Notes under the pieces: model-generated
Told to the model about the DNA's origin: nothing
The model's input: only the letters and a program-made list of their open reading frames with translations
The model's database searches: none
Position numbers and translations under genes: made by a program
Shown here: piece after piece, positions 5,335 to 11,007 of the stretch
Numbering within the stretch: the stretch's first letter is position 1
Layout: every line of letters starts with the position of its first letter
Assembly: GCA_945907085.1 (NCBI GenBank)
Contig: CAMDSS010000043.1
Coordinates: 1-11,007 of the forward strand
Source: Cyanobium sp. NIES-981
GTDB lineage: Bacteria; Cyanobacteriota; Cyanobacteriia; PCC-6307; Cyanobiaceae
DNA: 11,007 nt
Direction of reading: 5' to 3'

Positions 5335-7166
5335 GCACGATCGCCGTCTTGGGCATGCCCAATACGGGCAAGTCGACCCTGTTCAACCAGCTCACCGGCA
5401 GCCATGCCCATATCGGCAATTGGCCCGGGATCACGGTGGATTTGATGCAGGCCGAGGTGGATCTGCAGGGCACCCCCGCCCAGCTGGTGGACCTGCCTGG
5501 GATCTACGACCTGCGCGGCCACTCCGACGACGAGGCGGTGGTGCGCCGCTTCCTGGAATCCACTCGCCTCGATTTGGTGGTGGTGGTGCTCAATGCCAGC
5601 CAGCTCGATCGCCAATTGCGGCTGGCCCTCCAGGTGCGGCAGCTGGGTTTGCCTGCGGTGCTGCTGCTCAACATGGCCGATGAGGCCAAGCGTTTTGGCG
5701 TCAGCATCGATACCGCCAGCCTGGCCGAGGCATTGGCCATGCCCGTGGTGCTGCTGAGCGCCAAATACCGCCGCGGCTTGGGGGAGGCCCGCCATCAAAT
5801 GGCCAAGGCCATTGCGAAGGGGGTGACCCAGGAGGGCACTGACGGTGCGCAAGCTGCCGTGGCCCAGCTCGATGCTTGTCTGGCCGAAGGGGATGACGCC
5901 CTCCAGCGGCAGATCGCCCAGCTCATGGAGCGTTCGGTGACCCTGCCGCCCCAGTGGCGGGATCGCCTCACCCGGCGGCTCGATGGGGTGTTGCTGCATC
6001 CGCTGCTGGGCCTGCCGCTGTTCTTCCTGGTGATGGCCCTGATGTTTCAGGCCATCTATGCCATTGGCGTGCCGCTGCAGGAAGCCCTGGGCACCCTGCT
6101 CGACAGCTTTGGCCAGGGGGTGATCGCCCCGCTGATCCGTGGGCTGCCCGCCTTTGCCCAGGGGTTTTTGCTCGAGGGGGTCTACCAAGGCATTGGCACG
6201 GTGAGTGCCTTTTTGCCGGTGATCTTTTTGTTCTTCCTCGCCATGGGCGTGGTGGAAGACAGCGGCTACCTCTCGCGGGCCGCCTACTTGATGGATGCCT
6301 TCATGGAGCGGCTGGGGCTGGATGGCCGCTCCTTCGTGCTCTCGCTGATGGGTTTTGGCTGCAATGTGCCGGCGATCATGGGCACCCGGGTGATGCGGGA
6401 TCGGGGGCTGCGGTTGCTCTCGATGCTGATCATTCCTTTTTCGCTCTGCTCCGCCCGCCTGAACGTTTTCCTGTTCATGGCCTCCGTCTTTTTTGCTCCC
6501 CGGGTGGGGGGCCTGGTGATCTTTGGCCTCTACGTGATGAGCTTTGCGGCGGCCATCGTCACGGCGTTGCTGTTTAAGGGGCGCTTCGCGAGCAATGAGC
6601 CCCTGGTGCTGGAACTCCCCCCCTACCGCTTCCCCACCCTGCGCCAGATGTTCAGCCGGGCCTGGCTGGAGGTGCGGCACTTCTGGTTTTGGTCGAGGCG
6701 CTTCATCATTTTTGGGGTGGTGGCCGTGTGGCTGCTCAACAACTTGCCCTTCGGGGTGGAGCCGGCTTCGGCCCAGTCGTTTTCCGGCTGGATTGGCCGG
6801 GCCTTGATGCCCGTGCTCGGGCCCCTGGGCATCAACCCCAAGCTGGCGGTGGCGTTGCTGTTTGGCTTCATCGCCAAGGAGATCGTGCTGGGTGGGTTGG
6901 CCGTGATTTATGGCCAGGCCAATCCCTTGGCCCTCGGCCACGCCCTGGCCTTGGATGTGAATTGGGTTCAGGCGGTGAGTTTCATGCTCTTCACCCTGCT
7001 CTATACGCCTTGCCTGTCCACGGTGGCGGTGATCCGCAGTGAATCCAAGAGTGCCAAATTCACCTGGTTTTCGGTGCTGTGGTCGTTAGCCCTCGCCTGG
7101 GTCACGAGCTTTGGCTTTTATCAGCTGGCTACGGCCCTGGGCTGGGGGTCTTTGGTGCTGCATTAA
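5331..7166 (+). CDS. feoB: FeoB, GTP-dependent ferrous iron transporter
   Basis: Inner-membrane Fe2+ importer, 611 residues from the GTG at 5331 (overlapping the feoA stop as GTGA; an in-frame GTG at 5316 would add five residues). The N-terminal G domain shows G1 GMPNTGKST (8-16), switch I with T35 in NWPGITV, G3 DLPG (54-57), G4 NMAD (114-117) and G5 SAK (143-145). A helical spacer follows (about 165-215). The membrane part has both Gate-type repeats with their conserved cysteines: GFGCNVPAIMGTR (341-353, C344) and LLYTPCLSTVAV (556-567, C561). EDSGYLSRAAYLMD (309-322) is also conserved. It is shorter than the 773-residue E. coli protein, ending soon after the last helix. No feoC gene follows. 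The usual CSARLP motif reads CSARLN (373-378). Confidence 0.97.
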   Translation: MSTIAVLGMPNTGKSTLFNQLTGSHAHIGNWPGITVDLMQAEVDLQGTPAQLVDLPGIYDLRGHSDDEAVVRRFLESTRLDLVVVVLNASQLDRQLRLALQVRQLGLPAVLLLNMADEAKRFGVSIDTASLAEALAMPVVLLSAKYRRGLGEARHQMAKAIAKGVTQEGTDGAQAAVAQLDACLAEGDDALQRQIAQLMERSVTLPPQWRDRLTRRLDGVLLHPLLGLPLFFLVMALMFQAIYAIGVPLQEALGTLLDSFGQGVIAPLIRGLPAFAQGFLLEGVYQGIGTVSAFLPVIFLFFLAMGVVEDSGYLSRAAYLMDAFMERLGLDGRSFVLSLMGFGCNVPAIMGTRVMRDRGLRLLSMLIIPFSLCSARLNVFLFMASVFFAPRVGGLVIFGLYVMSFAAAIVTALLFKGRFASNEPLVLELPPYRFPTLRQMFSRAWLEVRHFWFWSRRFIIFGVVAVWLLNNLPFGVEPASAQSFSGWIGRALMPVLGPLGINPKLAVALLFGFIAKEIVLGGLAVIYGQANPLALGHALALDVNWVQAVSFMLFTLLYTPCLSTVAVIRSESKSAKFTWFSVLWSLALAWVTSFGFYQLATALGWGSLVLH

Positions 7167-7299
7167 GTAGCAGTCTGGTGAAAGTGAACGATCACGATTG
7201 CTTGTGGATCCAATAGGTAACGGCATCCCCCAAAACTCGTCAGGTAGGCGGGTTTGATCCCTATGGTTTTCGGCCCATCTACTTTTAGGGCTTCTCTCA
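7167..7299. other. Intergenic region before ndhF4
   Basis: These 133 bases separate feoB from the CO2-uptake genes and should hold the ndhF4 promoter, but no -35/-10 pair at normal spacing was found. TTGATC (7254-7259) and TACTTT (7280-7285) are 20 bases apart, too far for a good pair. A short dyad GTGA-N4-TCAC occurs at 7184-7195. TAGGG (7286-7290) is a weak ribosome-binding candidate 9 bases before the ATG at 7300. No strong terminator for feoB is visible. Confidence 0.4.
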
Positions 7300-9216
7300 A
7301 TGACCGCTGCCTTTTTGCAGACGGCCTGGCTGGTTCCCCTTTATCCCCTCGTGGCGGCAGTGTTGTCGCTGTTGTGGTCGCCGGGGCTGATCAAGCGCAC
7401 GGGCCCCCGCCCCTGCGGCTATTTGAACCTGCTGATGGTAACTGTGGCCTTCGGCCACAGCGTGCTGGCCCTGCTGGCGTTGCACACCAATTCCCTGGCG
7501 GGCCCTGATGCCCTCTATGCCCCAATTCGCTTTGGTTGGCAGTGGCTCTCCACCGCCGGATTGACCATTGGTTTTGATGGGGTAATAACCGAACCCGCCC
7601 TCATCGCCATGACGGTGATTACGGGGGTGCACGTGCTCACCCAGATCTATGCGATTGGCTATTTGGAAATGGACTGGGGTTGGCCCCGCTTTTTTGGTTG
7701 CTTGAGCTTTTTTGAGGCCGGTTTGTGTGCCTTGGTGCTCACCGATTCCCTCTTTTTCAGCTATGTGTTGCTGGAGCTCCTCACCCTGGGCACCTACCTG
7801 GTGGTGGGCACCTGGTACAACCAGCCCCTGGTGGTGAAAGGGGCCCGGGATGCCTTCCTCACCAAGCGCATCGGCGATTTGGGGCTGTTGGCTGGCCTGG
7901 TGGCGATCCTGCCGGTGACGGGCACCTGGAATTTCCACGGCCTGGCCAGTTGGGCCCAAAGCCTGGCGGCGAGCCAGCCCGCAGATGCCCCCCTGCCCTG
8001 GAGCCTCACCCTGATCCTGCTCGCCCTGGTGGCCGGGCCCATGGGCAAGTGCGCCCAGATTCCCCTGCACCTTTGGCTGGATGAGGCCATGGAGAGCCCC
8101 TTGCCCTCCACGGTGTTGCGCAATTCGGTGGTGGTGCTGGGCGGTGCCTGGGTGCTGCTGCGCTTGGAGCCCCTGTTGGTGTTGAGCCCCTTAGTGCAAA
8201 CCACCCTGGTGGCGGTGGGTGGTGCCACCGCGGTGGTGGCCTCCCTGATTGCCCTGGCCCAAACCGATGTCAAACGGGCCCTCTCCTTTTTGGTGAGCAG
8301 CTGGTTGGGCCTGTTGTTTGTGGCGGTGGGCCTGGGGGGAACGGATGTGGCCGACCACCTGCTGCTCGTCTACCCCCTGCCGATGGCCCTGCTGTTGATG
8401 GCGGTGGGCACCGTGGTGATTAGCAATGTGACCCAAGACCTCACCCAGCTCGGCGGCCTCTGGAGCCGGCGACCCTTGATGGGCCTGGCCTTCCTCACCG
8501 GCGCTGCCGGCTTGATGGGGCTGCCTCCCTTTGGCGGCTTTGCGGCCCTGCGCGAATTGTTGGAGTTGGTGGCGGGCAGCTCCCAGCCGGTGCTCTTGAC
8601 CGGCCTGGTGCTCCTCACCAATGCCCTGATCAGTGGGGGGCTGATTCGGGTGTTTTGTCAGATTTGGGGAGGAGATCCCACCCCTTTCACCGTGCGCTCC
8701 GCCGAAGTGCTGTGGCTGATGGTGCTGCCCACCCTGCTGTTGATGGGTGTGGTGCTGCACCTGCCCCAACTCTTTGCGGCCAACGGCATTTTTGCGGTGG
8801 CACCCCTGCCGGGCTGGGGCCCGATGGCTTGGCCCTTGGTGGGCTCCACCGTCTTGGGCGGGGGGCTTTCGGCCTTCTTCTATCTCCGGCCCCATCCTTT
8901 GGCCCATCTGCCTTCTGCCCTGGGCGGGCTTCAGGATTGGCTTGCGGCTGATATGCAAACCGAGCGTTTCTATCAACGCACCCTGGTGGGCTTGGTGGTG
9001 GTCTTGGCCCGCTGGAGCGCCTGGTCCGACCAGCGCCTGGTGGATGGCTTCAGCAGCCAGGCGGGGGCGGCGGCCCTGGCCAGCTCCCGCCGTTTAGGCC
9101 TTACCACCACGGGCCGTACCCAGGCCTATGCCCTCACCTTGGTGCTGGGCGTGTTGTTGATGGCGGTCTGGCTGTTGGCCCGGCCTGTTGTTGTTCCCAT
9201 CGCTGGATTGGGCTGA
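7300..9216 (+). CDS. ndhF4: NdhF4, NDH-1 subunit of the CO2-uptake complex
   Basis: A 638-residue antiporter-like membrane subunit homologous to NuoL/NdhF. With NdhD4 and ChpX it forms the module that lets thylakoid NDH-1 convert CO2 into bicarbonate. Proton-antiporter features remain: a membrane glutamate E159 (LLELLTLGTYLVVG), K250 in GPMGKCAQIPLHLWLDEAME, and K325 in TDVKRALSFL. The region after the DEAME motif reads SPLPSTVLRNSVVV (266-279) instead of the respiratory GPTPVSALIHAATMV, a divergence that marks the NdhF3/F4 CO2-uptake type. The last 89 residues (ADMQTERFYQ onward) carry the family's C-terminal helices. ATG at 7300 is the first good start; ribosome binding is weak. The stop overlaps ndhD4 by one base. 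Assignment to F4 rather than the inducible F3 rests on the following chpX-like gene and on the alpha-cyanobacterial look. Confidence 0.9.
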   Translation: MTAAFLQTAWLVPLYPLVAAVLSLLWSPGLIKRTGPRPCGYLNLLMVTVAFGHSVLALLALHTNSLAGPDALYAPIRFGWQWLSTAGLTIGFDGVITEPALIAMTVITGVHVLTQIYAIGYLEMDWGWPRFFGCLSFFEAGLCALVLTDSLFFSYVLLELLTLGTYLVVGTWYNQPLVVKGARDAFLTKRIGDLGLLAGLVAILPVTGTWNFHGLASWAQSLAASQPADAPLPWSLTLILLALVAGPMGKCAQIPLHLWLDEAMESPLPSTVLRNSVVVLGGAWVLLRLEPLLVLSPLVQTTLVAVGGATAVVASLIALAQTDVKRALSFLVSSWLGLLFVAVGLGGTDVADHLLLVYPLPMALLLMAVGTVVISNVTQDLTQLGGLWSRRPLMGLAFLTGAAGLMGLPPFGGFAALRELLELVAGSSQPVLLTGLVLLTNALISGGLIRVFCQIWGGDPTPFTVRSAEVLWLMVLPTLLLMGVVLHLPQLFAANGIFAVAPLPGWGPMAWPLVGSTVLGGGLSAFFYLRPHPLAHLPSALGGLQDWLAADMQTERFYQRTLVGLVVVLARWSAWSDQRLVDGFSSQAGAAALASSRRLGLTTTGRTQAYALTLVLGVLLMAVWLLARPVVVPIAGLG

Positions 9217-10736
9217 TGGATTCCCTGATGTTGTTGTTGGTGCTGCTGTTGCCCCTGGGGGCAGGGGTGGCCATTCCCGTGCTCAATCCCCAGCTGGCCC
9301 GCCCCGTTGCCCTGGCCGTGGCCGCTGCCCAAGTGGCCCTTGGCCTGGGGATGGCCCTAGGCGCGCAGGACCTTTCGGCCTATGCGATCATCCAGAGCTG
9401 GCTGCCCCGGCTCGGCCTGGCCTTGGATCTGGGCCTGGATGGGGTCTCGCTGCCCCTGGTGCTGCTGGCGTCAGCCCTCACCGCCATGGCGGTCATGGCG
9501 ACTCCGGCGAGCCAAGAGCGCCCGCGCTTCTATTTCTCCTTGCTGTTGGCCACAAATCTGGGCTTGGTGGGGGCTTTTCTGGCCCGCAATGCCCTGCTGT
9601 TTGTCTTCGCCTACGAGCTGATCTTGATCCCCACCACCCTGTTGGTGGCCTCCTTCGGTGGGGCCAAGCGGGCCGGGGCGGCCGTGCGTTTCCTCACCTA
9701 CGGGGCGGCCTCTGGCCTCACCTTGCTGGCGGCGGTGTTGGCCTTTGTTTGGCTCCAGCCCGGCGCTGGCGTTGGCTCTATCACTGGCTCTGGGCAGGGA
9801 GCCTTGAGCTTTGCCTACGCCGACCTGGCCCAGCACGCCCTTTCACCAGAGAATCAGCGCTGGGTGATGGCCTTGGTGCTGTTGGCCTTTGGCCTGAAGC
9901 TGCCGGTCGTGCCCTTGCACGGCTGGCAGCCAGCCACCTACAGCCAGGCCCCCACCCCGGTGGCGATGCTGCTCAGTGGGGCCGTGTCCAAATTGGGGGC
10001 CTACGGGCTGCTGCGTTTTGGCCTCGAGCTTCTGCCCGACACCTGGGCCGCCTGGTCGCCCTGGATTGCGGCGGTTGGAGCGATCAGTGCCATCTACGGC
10101 GCCCTCAACGCCATCGCCCAGCTCGACATGCGCCGGTTGGTGGCCTACAGCTCCCTGGGCCACATGGGCATGCTGGTGTTGGCCCTGGCGGCGGCCACGC
10201 CCTTGAGCCTCCAGGGGGTGGTGGCCCAGATGCTCGCCCATGGCTTGATCATTGCCCTGCTCTTCAGTGTGGTTGGAATGATTGAGGCCAAAACGGGCAC
10301 CAGTTCCATTAGCGAGCTTTCCGGTTTGCTCAACCCCCAGCGGGGCCTGCCCTTCACCTTGGGCTTGATGTTCCTGGGTTTGATGGCGGCGGCCGGGGTG
10401 CCAGGGCTGGCTGGTTTTGTGGCCGAATTGCTGGTGTTTGAAGGCAGCTGGACCGCCTTCCCCCTGCCCACCCTGGTTTGTTTGGTGGCCTCCGGTTTGA
10501 CGGCGGTCTATGCGGTGCGGCTGTTCAACCGGGTGGGTTTTGGTCGCCTCGACAACGCCCGGGCCGATTGGACAAGCACCACCTGGCCTGAGCGTTTGCC
10601 CGCCATGGTGCTCGCCGCTGCGGTGCTGATAGCGGGCGTCTGGCCCCAGGCCCTCACCGGATTGAGCGAAAGCACAACAGCTGGCTTGGCAATCCGAACA
10701 GCTTTGGCCACGGCTACAGCCCCCCTGATTTCCTGA
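9216..10736 (+). CDS. ndhD4: NdhD4, NDH-1 subunit of the CO2-uptake complex
   Basis: A 506-residue antiporter-like subunit homologous to NuoM/NdhD, placed next to NdhF4 in the membrane arm of the specialised NDH-1 complex. Key residues are E134 in FAYELILIPTTLLV, K228 in FGLKLPVVPLHGWQPA, the APTPVAMLLSGAVSKLGAYG segment with K259, and H342 in QMLAHGLIIALLF. Also present are D304 in AQLDMRRLVAYSSLGHMGM, and E404 in GLAGFVAELLVF. These support a proton-translocating antiporter fold with many membrane helices. The position usually held by lysine in D-L-K-R is arginine here (R306). The ATG at 9216 overlaps the ndhF4 stop as TGATG. The C-terminal tail after about residue 490 is Thr/Ala-rich. D3 and D4 are hard to separate without alignment; the D4 label follows the neighbouring genes. 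Confidence 0.9.
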   Translation: MDSLMLLLVLLLPLGAGVAIPVLNPQLARPVALAVAAAQVALGLGMALGAQDLSAYAIIQSWLPRLGLALDLGLDGVSLPLVLLASALTAMAVMATPASQERPRFYFSLLLATNLGLVGAFLARNALLFVFAYELILIPTTLLVASFGGAKRAGAAVRFLTYGAASGLTLLAAVLAFVWLQPGAGVGSITGSGQGALSFAYADLAQHALSPENQRWVMALVLLAFGLKLPVVPLHGWQPATYSQAPTPVAMLLSGAVSKLGAYGLLRFGLELLPDTWAAWSPWIAAVGAISAIYGALNAIAQLDMRRLVAYSSLGHMGMLVLALAAATPLSLQGVVAQMLAHGLIIALLFSVVGMIEAKTGTSSISELSGLLNPQRGLPFTLGLMFLGLMAAAGVPGLAGFVAELLVFEGSWTAFPLPTLVCLVASGLTAVYAVRLFNRVGFGRLDNARADWTSTTWPERLPAMVLAAAVLIAGVWPQALTGLSESTTAGLAIRTALATATAPLIS

Positions 10737-10750
10737 TTCGCCCCTAAGCC

Positions 10751-11007
10751 ATGACAGCCACCGTCACCGGGGTTCGCCCCGCCCAGATTCCGCCCTCAAC
10801 CCACGCCTACGCCGAGGTGATCCATCGGCTCGAGGCGGGTGGATCGATGCTGCCGGACACGCCCGAGAATCTCCAGCAAATCATCGGCATCTACAAGGCC
10901 TATGCCGTGCCGATGGATTTCTATTGGCGCGATTTGCTTTACATCGCCGAGCGGGTGTTCCTCAACCCCCTGCCGGCCTTCAAATACTTCATCTCCCAGG
11001 AGTACCT
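10751..11007 (+). CDS. chpX: ChpX/CupB, CO2 hydration protein (5' part)
   Basis: The first 85 codons plus two bases of a gene that continues beyond the window. It begins with ATG at 10751, 14 bases after the ndhD4 stop. The protein opens with MTATVTGVRPAQIPPSTHAY, followed by HRLEAGGSMLPDTPENLQQI, then IIGIYKAYAVPMDFYWRDLL and YIAERVFLNPLPAFKYFISQ. This matches the CO2 hydration protein family (CupA/ChpY and CupB/ChpX), cyanobacterial proteins that bind NdhD3/4-NdhF3/4. They act as a zinc-dependent, carbonic-anhydrase-like unit that turns CO2 into bicarbonate. The metal-binding residues should lie downstream and cannot be checked here. The gene order F4-D4-chpX favours ChpX/CupB, the low-affinity constitutive form, over ChpY/CupA. 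No Shine-Dalgarno is evident in the 14-base spacer. Confidence 0.88.
   Translation, partial: MTATVTGVRPAQIPPSTHAYAEVIHRLEAGGSMLPDTPENLQQIIGIYKAYAVPMDFYWRDLLYIAERVFLNPLPAFKYFISQEY

Noticed and set aside
4977..6941. A 654-codon open frame on the minus strand opposite feoA/feoB
   Set aside because: It mirrors the strongly supported FeoB coding sequence, and its product is rich in His, Gln, Gly and Pro with no domain. This is the usual by-product of high-GC codon use on the opposite strand.
7154..7172. CTGC and GCAG arms around the feoB stop as a terminator
   Set aside because: The arms are only four bases with a mismatched interior and no T-tract, so it is too weak to call.
9188..10285. A 365-codon plus-strand frame overlapping ndhD4
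   Set aside because: The composition is Gly/Pro/Arg-rich with no motif, while the overlapping frame encodes an intact NdhD4 with all family motifs.

Overview
The window is GC-rich and densely packed. It looks like chromosomal DNA of an alpha-cyanobacterium of the Synechococcus/Cyanobium (picocyanobacterial) group. The strongest evidence is the right-hand end, which carries the CO2-uptake NDH-1 genes in the order ndhF4-ndhD4-chpX, a module found only in cyanobacteria. High GC and an uninterrupted FeoAB system suggest a freshwater, brackish or otherwise high-GC lineage rather than a low-GC Prochlorococcus. No RNA gene, insertion sequence, CRISPR array or phage gene was seen.

Region 1 (1-4658, + strand) is one compact operon. 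It holds the 3' end of a periplasmic polar amino-acid binding protein, two inner-membrane permeases and an ABC ATPase. Together these form a complete importer of the AapJQMP/BztABCD/NatFGH-BgtA type. The fifth gene is a DUF475 (TerC-like) integral membrane protein. All four junctions overlap by 1 or 4 bases (TGATG or ATGA), so the genes are very likely cotranscribed and translationally coupled.

Region 2 (4659-7166) starts with a short hairpin between convergent genes. A small minus-strand gene follows, encoding a zinc-ribbon protein with one membrane helix. A divergent intergenic region then contains a good Fur-box-like palindrome just before feoA. FeoA and FeoB overlap by 4 bases (GTGA) and form a ferrous-iron importer. 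The Fur-like site implies repression when iron is sufficient.

Region 3 (7167-11007) has a 133-base intergenic stretch without a convincing promoter. It is followed by ndhF4, ndhD4 (1-base overlap) and, 14 bases later, the first 85 codons of chpX/cupB, which runs off the window. These proteins specialise the NDH-1 complex for conversion of CO2 to bicarbonate at the thylakoid membrane and feed the carboxysome.

The genes are of known families in a mostly ordinary housekeeping/transport context. The least explained elements are the divergent zinc-ribbon membrane protein beside feoAB and the DUF475 protein locked into the amino-acid importer operon. No clearly new system was found.
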